53,646 nucleotides of DNA from NCBI RefSeq assembly GCF_014640675.1, contig NZ_BMHK01000023.1:286-53931 (forward strand), in the 5' to 3' direction. The notes below the pieces were generated by a model that made no database searches, was not told the origin of the DNA, and saw only the letters and a list, made by a program, of their open reading frames with translations. The stretch is from Novosphingobium endophyticum. Its GTDB lineage: Bacteria; Pseudomonadota; Alphaproteobacteria; Sphingomonadales; Sphingomonadaceae. Of the stretch, positions 26,563 through 35,013 are shown in pieces (position 1 is the first letter of the stretch; each line of letters begins with the position of its first letter). The translations under genes were made by a program, and so were the position numbers.

Positions 26563-27456
26563 TCAGCCGCGCGGACGCGCCTGGCGGTAAGTCCCCAGCG
26601 GCCGCACGTACTTGCAGTGGAAGGCAAGCTCCTGAAGGGCCATGTCAACGCGCGGATCGCCCGGAGCGCCTTCGATGTCGGCGTAGAACGTGGTCGCCGC
26701 GAAGCTCGCGCCGATCTGATAGCTTTCCAGCTTGGTCATATTGACGCCGTTGGTCGCGAAGCCGCCGAGCGCCTTGTAGAGCGCCGCGGCCACGTTCTTC
26801 ACCTCGAAGATAAACGTCGTCATCGTCGGCTGTCCCTGCAGCAGGAACGGATCGAGCGGCTCCTTGGCCAGCACGACGAAGCGCGTCGTATTGTCGGCCG
26901 CATCCTCGACGTTCTCCTCGATCACCTTGAGACCATAGAGTTCGGCCGCAAGCTTCGGCGCGATCGCGCAGGCGGCGGGATCGCCCTGCTCGCGCACGAA
27001 GGCGGCGGCACCGGCGGTATCGGCGTAGGACATCGGCACGATCCCGCGCTCGCGCAGGTAATGCCGGGATTGCCCCAGCGCCTGAGGATGGCTGTAGGCG
27101 GCGGTGAACGGCCCCTCACCCAGTCCCATCAGGGCATGATGGATCGACATGAAATGCTCGCCTACGATCGACAGGCCGCTCTCGGGCAGCAGGAAATGGA
27201 TGTCGGCCACGCGGCCATGCTGCGAATTTTCGATCGGGATGATCGCCCGCTCGGCTTTCTTTTCCTTCACCGCGTCGAGCGCGTCCTCAAAGGAAAAGCA
27301 CGGCAGCGGCAGGCAGCCGGGATCGTATTCAAGCGCGGCGCGGTGCCCGTTGCAGCCGGGCGCGCCCTGCAGGGCCATGGCGCGCGACGGATTCGTCGCC
27401 GCCGCGGCCTCCATCTCGGCCACCAGGGCGAGAGCGGGTTCGGGAAAGGAGTGCAT
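26563..27456 (-). CDS. pheA: Prephenate dehydratase
   Basis: A 297-aa monofunctional enzyme that converts prephenate to phenylpyruvate in phenylalanine synthesis. The catalytic domain contains FSFEDALDAVKEKKAERAIIPIENSQHGRV and the catalytic Thr-Arg-Phe motif in NTTRFVVL. A C-terminal ACT domain (TTFIFEVKNVAAALYKALGGFATNGVNMTKLES) would bind phenylalanine for feedback control. The ATG at 27456 is preferred; a TTG 39 nt upstream is possible, and neither has a strong ribosome binding site. It lies 97 bp upstream of the DUF4129 operon on the same strand and is probably a separate unit. Confidence 0.95.
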   Translation of the reverse strand: MHSFPEPALALVAEMEAAAATNPSRAMALQGAPGCNGHRAALEYDPGCLPLPCFSFEDALDAVKEKKAERAIIPIENSQHGRVADIHFLLPESGLSIVGEHFMSIHHALMGLGEGPFTAAYSHPQALGQSRHYLRERGIVPMSYADTAGAAAFVREQGDPAACAIAPKLAAELYGLKVIEENVEDAADNTTRFVVLAKEPLDPFLLQGQPTMTTFIFEVKNVAAALYKALGGFATNGVNMTKLESYQIGASFAATTFYADIEGAPGDPRVDMALQELAFHCKYVRPLGTYRQARPRG

Positions 27457-27575
27457 GATGTCAGCGCGATTAGGCCGCAACCGCGATATCCGCAATGGCT
27501 CTTGCGCTCCGCCACACCCGACACTAGAGCGCAGCGCAACTTAAAGCGCTAAATTCACCGGCGGGGCAATCTCGA

Positions 27576-28220
27576 ATGGATGATCGTTTCAACACCATTG
27601 CAGGCTGGACGCTGTTCGCGGGCATCGTTGGCCTTGGGCTGAACACCGTCAGCTCGCACTATTTCCAGGCCAACAAGCCGCATCGTCCGGAGACGATGGG
27701 CTATGCGATCGAAGGCGTCGCGGAGGAAGGCGAAGGCGTCGGCGGCGTTCCGCTCGCCACCCTGCTCGCCACCGCCGATGTTGCAAAGGGCGAAGCGGCT
27801 TTCGCCAAGTGCCAGTCGTGCCACACGATCAATGCTGGCGGAGCCAACGGAATCGGTCCGAACCTGCATGGCGTCATGGGCGAAGGCATCGGCACGGGCG
27901 TCGCCGGATTTGCTTTCTCCGACGCGCTGAAGAGCGTCGGCGGCACCTGGACCTTCGAGAAGATGGACGAGTGGCTGAAGAGCCCCAAGGCCTTTGCTCC
28001 CGGCACCAAGATGACCTTTGCCGGCCTTTCGAAGCCGGAAGACCGCGCCAACATCCTCGCCTTTCTCAACGCACAGGGTTCGAACCTGCCGCTGCCCGCG
28101 CCGCCTGCGGCCGACGAGGCCCCCGCCGAGGGTGATGACGGCGCCGCTGCGGCGGAAGGCGAAGCCGCCGGTGACGCGGCGGCCGCTCCCGCCGCCGACG
28201 AGACGGCTCCGGCCGAGTAA
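27576..28220 (+). CDS. Membrane-anchored cytochrome c (CycM/c552-like)
   Basis: A 214-aa protein with an uncleaved N-terminal membrane helix (about 9-26), a class I cytochrome c domain with C79-Q-S-C82-H83, and the Met ligand M146 in APGTKMTFAG. This arrangement is typical of cytochromes that carry electrons from the bc1 complex to an aa3-type oxidase in alphaproteobacteria. The last 40 or so residues are an unusual Ala/Glu/Asp-rich tail. It is divergent from pheA (119 bp between starts) and ends before a terminator. It is distinct from the lipoprotein cytochrome at 2831-3415. Confidence 0.92.
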   Translation: MDDRFNTIAGWTLFAGIVGLGLNTVSSHYFQANKPHRPETMGYAIEGVAEEGEGVGGVPLATLLATADVAKGEAAFAKCQSCHTINAGGANGIGPNLHGVMGEGIGTGVAGFAFSDALKSVGGTWTFEKMDEWLKSPKAFAPGTKMTFAGLSKPEDRANILAFLNAQGSNLPLPAPPAADEAPAEGDDGAAAAEGEAAGDAAAAPAADETAPAE

Positions 28221-28257
28221 TCCGCGCTTTCCGGTGCCGGCACAGGCCGGCGCGACG

Positions 28258-28290
28258 CGGCCCGCAGGCATTACGCCAGCGGGCCGTTTT
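28258..28290 (+). terminator. Terminator of the cytochrome c gene
   Basis: An 8-bp stem, CGGCCCGC (28258-28265) with GCGGGCCG (28279-28286), has a 13-nt loop and is followed by T4. It lies between two convergent genes. Confidence 0.8.
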
Positions 28291-28305
28291 CGTCTGCCGT
28301 GGGGG

Positions 28306-28971
28306 TCAGTGCCGTTCCTTGAAGCCCTTTGCGATCACGTACCACTCGGAGGAGTCCTTGCGGCTTGCCGGAGGCTTGGCGTGCTTGACGCTCGAGAAGT
28401 GGCGCTTGAGCAGGGCCAGCAGCTCCGTATCGGTCCCTCCCGCCAGGACCTTGGCGACGAAAATGCCGCCCGGCGCGAGCGTCTGGATCGCGAAATCGGC
28501 CGCGGTTTCCACCAGGCCCATGGTCCGCAGGTGGTCGGTCTGCTTGTGGCCGACGGTATTGGCGGCCATGTCCGAAAGGACCAGATCGGGAGGGCCGTCC
28601 AGCGCCCCTTCGAGCGCCGCCGGAGCCTCGTCGGCCATGAAGTCCATCTCGAAGATGGTAACGCCTTCGATGGGGTCAGTCGGCAGCAGGTCGATCCCTA
28701 CGACTTTCGCCCCGGGGCATTTGAGCCGCAGCACCTGGCTCCACCCGCCCGGCGCGATCCCCAGGTCGACCGCGCGGGTGACGCCCTTGAACAGCGAGAA
28801 TCTCTCGTCGAGCTCGATCAGCTTGTAGGCGGCCCGGCTGCGATAGCCGTCCGCCTTCGCCTTCTTCACATAAGGGTCGTTGAGCTGGCGCTGCAACCAG
28901 CGCGCCGAACTGGTCGAGCGCTTTTTCGCGCTGCGCAGCTTCTCCCCGGGATCGCGGCCGGACCGGCTCAT
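28306..28971 (-). CDS. rlmE: 23S rRNA (uridine-2'-O)-methyltransferase RlmE/FtsJ
   Basis: A 221-aa SAM-dependent methyltransferase that 2'-O-methylates U2552 in the 23S A-loop late in 50S assembly. The KDKE catalytic tetrad is complete (K50, D134, K174, E209), and the SAM site is VDLGIAPGGWSQ (about 68-79). A basic 30-residue N-terminal extension precedes the domain. Its ATG overlaps the stop of the upstream Ppx/GppA gene (28968-28971), so the two are coupled. Confidence 0.95.
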   Translation of the reverse strand: MSRSGRDPGEKLRSAKKRSTSSARWLQRQLNDPYVKKAKADGYRSRAAYKLIELDERFSLFKGVTRAVDLGIAPGGWSQVLRLKCPGAKVVGIDLLPTDPIEGVTIFEMDFMADEAPAALEGALDGPPDLVLSDMAANTVGHKQTDHLRTMGLVETAADFAIQTLAPGGIFVAKVLAGGTDTELLALLKRHFSSVKHAKPPASRKDSSEWYVIAKGFKERH

Positions 28972-30311
28972 CGGCCGCGGCCCACGGGCTGCGCGACATC
29001 GCCATGCCGAGGCACGCAGGCCGAGCGTGCCGGCACATCGCCGCGCGGAACGCCGCCGGCGCAGCCGTCTCCAGGGCGATGCGAGGCGATCAGGCTGCGC
29101 AGGATTCCTTCGCGAATGCCGCGATCGGCCACGCCCAGCCGCGCCGCCGGCCAGAGATCGAGAATCGCCTCGAGAATCGCGCAGCCCGCGACGACAAGGT
29201 CGGCGCGCTCGCGCCCGATACAGTTCAGTTCGCGCCGTTCCTCGATCGACATCGCGGAAAGCCGCGTGCTGATCTCGCGCATCGATTCAGCGGGGACGAT
29301 CAGACCATCGACCATACGGCGGTCGTATTGCGGAAGTTCGAGATGCAGGCTCGCCAGCGTGGTGACCGTGCCGCTCGTACCCAGCAGGCGCGGCGCGCCA
29401 TGGCCCGCGGCAGCCTGGCGGGCGGGCGCGATCCGCGCGGAAAACGCGGAAAAGCTGTCGGAGACGAGCCGCCGCATATGCCGGTAACGCTCCAGCCGCT
29501 CCGCCTGGCCTTCGCCTTCCGAGCCGCAACTTTCACTGAGCGAAACGACCCCCCAGGGCACGCTCTGCCAGTCAAGGATACGCGGCACGGTATCGGTGCT
29601 CTCGATCAGAACCAGCTCGGTCGAGCCGCCGCCGATGTCGAAGATCATTGCCGGCCCCGGGCCATCCTCCAGCAGGACGTGACACCCCAGCACGGCCAGC
29701 CGCGCCTCTTCGCGCGCGCTGATGATGTCGAGCGCGATTCCCGTTTCCTCCCGCACGCGTTCGATGAATTCCGATCCGTTCGCGGCGCGGCGGCAGGCCT
29801 CTGTCGCAACGGAACGCGCGAGCAACACGTTGCGCCGCCTCAGCTTTTCCGCGCAGACGTGCAGCGCCGCCAGCGTGCGCTCCATCGCGTCATCGGAGAG
29901 CCGCCCGGATTGCGCCAGCCCTTCCCCGAGGCGGACCACGCGGCTGAAGGCATCGATCACCGTGAAGTTTTCGCCCGACGGGCGGGCGATCAGCAGCCGG
30001 CAGTTATTCGTGCCCAGGTCGATCGCCGCGTAGGACTTGCGATATCCGAGCCCACGCGTCGCGCCCGGCCGGGGTTCCGATGCTTCGGGGCCCGACTGAT
30101 CCGCCGCGGACTGTTGCCCCGCTTTTCCGTTATCGTTCGTCGTCTCGCGCGGCGCTGCTCCCGTCACGGGGGGACTGGCGTCCTTGCGGCACGCCTCCCC
30201 CTCGGCCGTGCCGGCGACGTGCGAGCGTGACCTGCCCGTTCGTCCCTTGCGCCGCCTGCTTCGGCGGCTCGACACCTTGACTTTCGCGGCCGGCGGATTG
30301 TGCTCCGCCAT
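28968..30311 (-). CDS. Ppx/GppA-family phosphatase
   Basis: A 447-aa protein. After about 90 residues of strongly basic, low-complexity sequence (RRSRRRKGR), the ASKHA-fold Ppx/GppA domain begins: YAAIDLGTNNCRLLIA (phosphate loop 1), VATEACRRA, and FDIGGGSTELVL (phosphate loop 2), then LGTSGTVTTLASL. Family members degrade polyphosphate or guanosine pentaphosphate. Which substrate is used here cannot be read from sequence. The N-terminal extension is odd and could bind polyanions or be partly non-coding, since the ribosome binding site at 30311 is weak. Coupled to rlmE. Confidence 0.9.
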   Translation of the reverse strand: MAEHNPPAAKVKVSSRRSRRRKGRTGRSRSHVAGTAEGEACRKDASPPVTGAAPRETTNDNGKAGQQSAADQSGPEASEPRPGATRGLGYRKSYAAIDLGTNNCRLLIARPSGENFTVIDAFSRVVRLGEGLAQSGRLSDDAMERTLAALHVCAEKLRRRNVLLARSVATEACRRAANGSEFIERVREETGIALDIISAREEARLAVLGCHVLLEDGPGPAMIFDIGGGSTELVLIESTDTVPRILDWQSVPWGVVSLSESCGSEGEGQAERLERYRHMRRLVSDSFSAFSARIAPARQAAAGHGAPRLLGTSGTVTTLASLHLELPQYDRRMVDGLIVPAESMREISTRLSAMSIEERRELNCIGRERADLVVAGCAILEAILDLWPAARLGVADRGIREGILRSLIASHRPGDGCAGGVPRGDVPARSACVPRHGDVAQPVGRGR

Positions 30312-30452
30312 TTCTCAAATCTCGTTCATATCTTCCCGCCGGCTGGCGGGCACCTGACCCCGATGCTAACCTGCCGCGACGAAAGGGGCAAGAGAGCTGC
30401 CCCCAAGCCGTCTTGACCCGAATCGCAACGACTACTAGAGGGCGCCTCTCAT

Positions 30453-30526
30453 TGCCCCGTCGTCTAATGGTAAGACTACGGATTCTGATTCCGTCTATCG
30501 AGGTTCGAATCCTCGCGGGGCATCCA
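30453..30526 (+). tRNA. tRNA-Gln (anticodon CUG)
   Basis: A complete cloverleaf: acceptor TGCCCCG with CGGGGCA, anticodon stem ACGGA/TCCGT with loop TTCTGAT (anticodon CTG), T-arm GAGGTTCGAATCCTC, and an encoded CCA end. A TTGACC -35-like box lies at 30413-30418. The last 19 bp are duplicated at 44235-44253, marking it as an integration site. Confidence 0.97.
30508..30526 (+). repeat. Left attachment repeat (3' end of tRNA-Gln)
   Basis: The 19-bp sequence AATCCTCGCGGGGCATCCA forms the T-arm/acceptor end of tRNA-Gln. It recurs exactly, in the same orientation, at 44235-44253. Such a tRNA 3'-end duplication is the typical scar of site-specific integration. Confidence 0.85.
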
Positions 30527-30804
30527 ATTTCCAAATAAAAATGACGCTATACCAGTCGCTTATGATCTGGTGATGCGAGCTTTCCCCGAAAACGCCCCCA
30601 CATTGCCACGGCCGAGCAACTCTTCGCTCGGGATGGCTATATCGGCGCCATGCTCGGGCGGAAGCGAAAGCAGGACAAGGATCGCGACACCGCCGGTTCC
30701 GACCCGTTGGGCGCCCAGTTGAGCGGAAGCTTGGGTTGGAACGCACGCCACGCCGCTCTAATTCTGCCGGGAAGGGCAGGGCGAACTGGGTGAGGGTATC
30801 AAAG

Positions 30805-31557
30805 TCAATTTGATAATTGCGCCTCGCGGCCCGCGCCCCTTTCGCTGAACCAGATCATCACGCTTTGACTGAACGGAGTCCATTGCCCGATTTCGACACC
30901 GATCTTGCGCAGTTGCTCTCCCGTCCATTCGTTGCAGGTTCGGACGAAATTGTAGTGCCCGGTCGATTCGTAGAACACGTCGGCAGGCCCATAACCCTCG
31001 ATCGGCTGCGGCCGACCGTTCCTGTCGAGCTGGAACTGGCTTTCAATCTGCCGTGACAACTGCCTGTATTGTTCCTCGCTGATGACAAGCGGGCGCAGGT
31101 TCGGCCCTGGCTTCGGGCTATGGATGTAATCGACGTGAAGCAATGTGCGCCGGCCATAGAACAGGGCCTTCAAAACCGTCAGCGGATCCGTTTCGGCCCA
31201 TGTAGGGGTGTCGAGGTAGAAATCGCGCTCCCCCCAACCGAAAAGGAGATGGCTGGACGCGGCGTAGCGCGGGTCCACAAAATGCTCTGCCTTGACCAGA
31301 TGTCGCCAATCCTGAATGCCGTTCATGGCAGGAACGAGAACGCCTGTATGGACGGCACCGGTATAAACGAAGATCCGAACTCCGTGATCCGGCTCCTCCC
31401 AGTCGCCATTAGCGGGCAGCAGCGATCCGGCCAGTGCCGCTGCCAGATACGCCAGCACCAGGCACAGAATCGCCGCCAATATGCGAGCCAATCCGCGGCC
31501 TGCAGATCTGGCTGCCTTCGCGAGGTGTCTGCTCCGTGCCATGCTCGAAGGATCCAT
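30805..31557 (-). CDS. DUF2459/TIGR02117-family membrane-anchored protein
   Basis: A 250-aa protein with one N-terminal membrane helix (LARILAAILCLVLAYLAAALAGSLL) and a probably periplasmic domain. Family signatures include IFVYTGAVHTGVLVPA, the LLFGWGERDFYLDTPTWAE segment and YNFVRTCNEWTGEQLRKIGV near the end, with conserved His and Cys that could be functional. The family is widespread but uncharacterised. Either of two ATGs (31557 or 31542) may be the start; neither has a good ribosome binding site. It is the first complete gene inside the tRNA-Gln island. The 278 bp between the tRNA and this gene hold no recognisable gene. Confidence 0.83.
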   Translation of the reverse strand: MDPSSMARSRHLAKAARSAGRGLARILAAILCLVLAYLAAALAGSLLPANGDWEEPDHGVRIFVYTGAVHTGVLVPAMNGIQDWRHLVKAEHFVDPRYAASSHLLFGWGERDFYLDTPTWAETDPLTVLKALFYGRRTLLHVDYIHSPKPGPNLRPLVISEEQYRQLSRQIESQFQLDRNGRPQPIEGYGPADVFYESTGHYNFVRTCNEWTGEQLRKIGVEIGQWTPFSQSVMIWFSERGAGREAQLSN

Positions 31558-31956
31558 GGAGAAACGCTACAACGGATGAACCGAGAAGCAAAACCGGGAG
31601 CCGGTTCGGGACTCCCCGAACCTGCAAGCATGTTGATACCAGTCATTGCCCCTCGGCACCTTTCTCTCTCGGAACCGACCCTCGTATCGCTGTTCGCGCC
31701 CTGCCTTTTGGCGGACTGATGCCTTCCTGGTCAGGATCATTCATGTGTCCGGCCTCTGTTTGCGCGGCGGGGCATCGCTGAGATCAGCAAACGTCGGCAA
31801 CGCTTGGGGAAACGCTTCCGGATCAGTTCGCGTCCCGGGGGAACGATAACCTGTTCACAGTGTTTGAATGGATGAGCGGTTCGAGACGGTATGTCGAACG
31901 AGCCGCCCCGGAGGTGCCGAACTCCGGTTTCGCCCCTCTAACGCAGGAGCTTCAAT
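31558..31956 (+). other. Gene-free stretch with a stress promoter
   Basis: About 400 bp between the divergent DUF2459 and DUF1328 genes. I see no plausible protein gene. Its only recognisable content is the EcfG-type promoter at 31840-31865 and the 5' leader that follows. Confidence 0.5.
31840..31865 (+). promoter_or_regulatory. EcfG (general stress sigma factor) type promoter
   Basis: GGAAC at 31840-31844 is followed after 17 bp by GTTT at 31862-31865, close to the alphaproteobacterial EcfG pattern GGAAC-N16/17-CGTT. It lies about 90 bp upstream of the DUF1328 peptide gene, with the entericidin-like gene beyond. Stress-inducible expression of these peptides fits the motif. Confidence 0.6.
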
Positions 31957-32133
31957 GTGTATGGATGGGCATTCACGCTCGCAGTAATCGCCCTCATAGC
32001 GGCCATCCTCGGTTTTGGCGGGCTAGCCGGCGCACTTGCCGATATCGCCTTGATCATCTTCGTCATCGCTTTGATCGGAACCATCATCTTCTTCGTGCTC
32101 GGATGGAAGGCGGCGAAGAAGATAATCGATTGA
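31957..32133 (+). CDS. DUF1328 (YtjA-type) small membrane protein
   Basis: A 58-aa GTG-initiated peptide with an AGGAG ribosome binding site 8 nt upstream. It reads YGWAFTLAVIALIAAILGFG, then GLAGALADIALIIFVIALIG, then a third hydrophobic run and a basic tail KAAKKIID. The FGGLAGxxAxIAxIxFxI pattern is the DUF1328 signature. Two membrane helices are expected. These small proteins are often induced by stress, and an EcfG-type promoter lies upstream. The molecular role is unknown. Confidence 0.85.
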   Translation: MYGWAFTLAVIALIAAILGFGGLAGALADIALIIFVIALIGTIIFFVLGWKAAKKIID

Positions 32134-32257
32134 TGGGAGCCCGGCCCGGTTATGCAACCGGCACGTTCGCTCAGGTGCTGTTCCTGATCGGGCACCCCTT
32201 TCCGATCGATGTGCGTAGAAGCGGCAAGCTGGGAGTCAACTCAAGGAGGTTAGGCGA

Positions 32258-32392
32258 ATGTCGACAATGTGCAAACTGTTCGCGATGATTACAGCGGGGC
32301 TTTTCATGCTCGCAGGCACTGCTTGCAATACCGTGCAGGGGGTAGGCGAAGACATAGAATCGGTCGGAAAGGCAGGAGAGGATGCTATTTAG
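32258..32392 (+). CDS. Entericidin-like small lipoprotein
   Basis: A 44-aa lipoprotein with an excellent AGGAGG ribosome binding site. The signal segment ends in the lipobox LAGTAC (Cys at residue 23), followed by NTVQGVGEDIESVGKAGEDA, the typical EcnA/EcnB mature sequence pattern. Entericidins are stationary-phase/stress lipopeptides, with EcnB described as bacteriolytic and EcnA as its antidote. Only one copy is present, so toxin or antitoxin role cannot be assigned. It follows the DUF1328 gene on the same strand (124-bp gap). Confidence 0.87.
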   Translation: MSTMCKLFAMITAGLFMLAGTACNTVQGVGEDIESVGKAGEDAI

Positions 32393-32564
32393 GTAGGCTC
32401 GGCCCGCGCGTGCTCGACGAGTGCAATCGGCAGCGCAGTCGACCACTTCCAATCCAACGGTGGATCGGCAGGTTCGCCCCAAAATGCAGATCCTCAGTGC
32501 CTGATGGTCCGGCCGAAAGTGTCGCCCGTCTTTCGACAGTTATCCTCCATCCAGGAGGCCGAAG

Positions 32565-33887
32565 TTGAGCGCGCGGACGACCCAGTCCGAACCCGCGCCT
32601 GTCCTCGAGGCGCGCCACGCGATCGCGCTTTGCGTGGGGGTCGTCGTCGGCGCAGGCATATTCCGTACGCCAGCGCTGGTGGCGGCCAACTCGCCTGGCG
32701 ACGCCGAATTCCTCGGTGTCTGGCTGATCGGGGGCCTTATCTCGATCGTTGGCGCCCTGTGCTATGCGGAGCTCGCCTCCACCTATCCGCATGCGGGCGG
32801 TGATTACCACTACCTGGAACGAGCATATGGACACCGGCTCGCCTTCCTATACGGCTGGGCACGGCTAACGGTTATCCAGACAGGCTCTCTCGCACTTCTG
32901 GCGTATATATTCGCCGACTACCTTACCGCGCTCTGGCCACTCGGCGACGGCGCCGCTCCCATCTGTGCCGCAGCATTGGTCGTTGCCCTCACCGGCCTGA
33001 ACTGGCTCGGGGTTCAGGCCGGGGCGAGCACCCAACTCTGGCTCACCGGCCTGGAAATCGTCGGGCTCTCCCTTGTGATCGTCGCTGGGTTCGTCTTCGC
33101 GCCAGAAGCCGTTTCAGAAACGGCAATCCCATCGGAGGGGTCGCTCGGTCTCGTGCTGGTCTTTGTCCTGCTCACTTTTGGCGGCTGGAGCGAAATCGTC
33201 TACGTTTCCGCCGAACTGCGAGGGAGCCGGCAGCGAATTGCCGCAGTGATGATCGCAAGCCTCGTTATCGTCACGGCTCTCTACCTGCTCGTGAACTGGG
33301 CCTATCTTCGCGCGCTCGGCCTCGGCGGCATTGCCGGCTCAGATGCCGTTGCTACTGAGCTGATGGGCGGAACCTTCGGTCGGCCCGGCGCGGTGCTGAT
33401 AAGCCTGCTGGTGGCGGTTGCGGCGCTGACCTCGGCGAATGCCACCGCCATCACCGGGGCGCGCACCGCCTATGCCCTGGGGCAGGCGATGCCGCGCCTT
33501 CGCTGGCTTGGCCGATGGGACGGCCAGCGCCGAACGCCGGGGAACGCGCTGATCGCACAGGGCGGCATTGCGCTGCTGCTGGTGCTGGCCGCGGCATCAG
33601 GCCGTGATGAGTTCGGCCTGCTCGTCGAATTTACCGCGCCCGTGTTCTGGGGCTTCCTGCTTCTTGTCGGTTTCGCGCAGATCCTGCTTCGGCACCGACA
33701 CCCGGACATCGAGCGGCCGTTTCGGACACCGTGGTATCCGCTTCTGCCTGCGCTATTCTGTGCAACCAATGCCTACCTTCTATATTCGAGTCTCATGCAC
33801 ACTGGCGCGAGCGCGCTGTTGGGCCTGGCGGTCGTCGGGACGGGAGCGCTGCTCCTTCCCTTCCTGGACTCGAGAAAAAGGAGATAA
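32565..33887 (+). CDS. APC-superfamily amino acid/polyamine permease
   Basis: A 440-aa polytopic protein with about 12 membrane helices. The first helix has the APC signature GVVVGAGIFRTPALVA. Other family features are LCYAELASTYPHAGGDYHYLERAYG (helix 2-3), TFGGWSEIVYVSAELRG (helix 6) and SANATAITGARTAYALGQAMP (helix 8 region). The start is a TTG at 32565 with AGGAGG six nucleotides before it, the best-supported start. The substrate cannot be inferred beyond amino acid or polyamine. It lies 5 nt upstream of the methyltransferase-like lipoprotein gene, so the two are probably co-transcribed. Confidence 0.85.
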   Translation: MSARTTQSEPAPVLEARHAIALCVGVVVGAGIFRTPALVAANSPGDAEFLGVWLIGGLISIVGALCYAELASTYPHAGGDYHYLERAYGHRLAFLYGWARLTVIQTGSLALLAYIFADYLTALWPLGDGAAPICAAALVVALTGLNWLGVQAGASTQLWLTGLEIVGLSLVIVAGFVFAPEAVSETAIPSEGSLGLVLVFVLLTFGGWSEIVYVSAELRGSRQRIAAVMIASLVIVTALYLLVNWAYLRALGLGGIAGSDAVATELMGGTFGRPGAVLISLLVAVAALTSANATAITGARTAYALGQAMPRLRWLGRWDGQRRTPGNALIAQGGIALLLVLAAASGRDEFGLLVEFTAPVFWGFLLLVGFAQILLRHRHPDIERPFRTPWYPLLPALFCATNAYLLYSSLMHTGASALLGLAVVGTGALLLPFLDSRKRR

Positions 33888-33891
33888 CGCG

Positions 33892-34464
33892 ATGAAAGCC
33901 TTGGCAACGGCATCGCTGGCGGTTGGTCTTGCGCTTGGCGGCTGCGCGGAAACCGGCGCGCGCTCCGATGTGGAGGAGATGACTCGCGAACCGGACATCC
34001 ATTACGTACCGACACCGCAGCCCGTGGTCGAGGCCATGCTCGAGCTTGCCAAAGTGGGCGCAAACGATGTTCTTTACGATCTCGGTTCCGGGGATGGCCG
34101 CATTCCGATCACGGCCGCCAAGATATACGGCACACGCGGGGTCGGGATCGACATCGATCCCGAGCGGATTTCCGAGGCTCGCCGAAACGCCCGCGAGGCA
34201 GGGGTGGAGCATCTGGTGACCTTCAGGCAGGAAGACCTCTTCACCGCCGACATCGGCGAAGCCAGTGTGGTGACGCTCTACCTCCTCGATACGCTGAACA
34301 TGAAGCTGCGGTCCAAGCTCCTACAAGACCTCGAAACCGGTACGCGGGTCGTCAGCCATGCCTTCTCGATGGGAGATTGGGAACCGGAGGCCACCCAGAC
34401 GATCGACGGAGCGAAGATCTACAAATGGACGGTGCGCCAGAATTTCATTCCAGGCGTGGATTAA
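33892..34464 (+). CDS. Lipoprotein-type SAM-dependent methyltransferase-like protein
   Basis: A 190-aa protein with a lipoprotein signal (lipobox L15-G-G-C18) followed by a class I methyltransferase fold. The SAM-binding loop is D63-L-G-S-G-D-G69, then GVGIDIDPERISEARRNA and a motif IV-like ASVVTLYLLDTLN. The ribosome binding site AAGGAG supports the start. The combination is odd, because SAM is not known to be available outside the cytoplasm. Either the protein is not exported, or the domain binds something else. Predicted secreted proteins of this type recur in other bacteria without known function. Confidence 0.8.
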   Translation: MKALATASLAVGLALGGCAETGARSDVEEMTREPDIHYVPTPQPVVEAMLELAKVGANDVLYDLGSGDGRIPITAAKIYGTRGVGIDIDPERISEARRNAREAGVEHLVTFRQEDLFTADIGEASVVTLYLLDTLNMKLRSKLLQDLETGTRVVSHAFSMGDWEPEATQTIDGAKIYKWTVRQNFIPGVD

Positions 34465-34524
34465 GGCCTGTGGACATTTATCGGAGTGCGATTTTGAGCG
34501 CTGCAAGATTGATCATGGCGCGGT

Positions 34525-34791
34525 AGTCAACGGATCCCTGCGCGATGAGCTGCTCAATGAGGAACTGTTCGACAGCCTGGCCGATGCCCGGCGGAAGTTG
34601 GCCATCTGGCGCTACGATTACAACAATGTTCGGCCCCACTCATCGCTGGGGAACCGAACGCCTGCACAAGCGCGTCGGACGTTCGTGCAGGACGAAAGCA
34701 TCACGCCCGACGCGCTTGTGCAGGCGAGCGTGCCGGAATATTCAACCGCAAGACTCTCGTTATGATCGAGGGACCGCCGGGGGGCAGGTCA
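34525..34791 (+). mobile_element. IS3-family remnant (transposase C-terminus plus right inverted repeat)
   Basis: The frame up to the stop at 34765 encodes the end of an IS3-type OrfB integrase core: VNGSLRDELLNEELF, then YDYNNVRPHSSLGNRTPAQ. This is the region around the last catalytic Glu. At 34771-34791 the sequence matches the terminal inverted repeat class reading TGACCTGCCCCCCGG on the minus strand, as in IS407-like elements. The N-terminal parts and the left end are missing. The remnant follows the methyltransferase-like gene directly. Confidence 0.8.
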
Positions 34792-35013
34792 CCGGCCAAT
34801 GCGCGAAACACCAGAACTTCTGTCTCACGCCGCGCCGATTATCCTATTATACTACTCCTTTCCGGCTGACACCTCTCCCGGCCGCCTGCGTCTCCTGGCT
34901 CTTGTCCTGGACGAAGTCAGACAATGCCGCCCTCCGCGATTAACGACGCGCAACAAACGATATATGGAGACAAATCCAGCGAAAGGATTCAAATATCCGA
35001 AGGAGATTCAAAA

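Noticed and set aside
30560..30751. 63-codon minus-strand open frame just after tRNA-Gln
   Set aside because: No ribosome binding site and no recognisable family; it may be a fragment left by island decay, but this cannot be supported.
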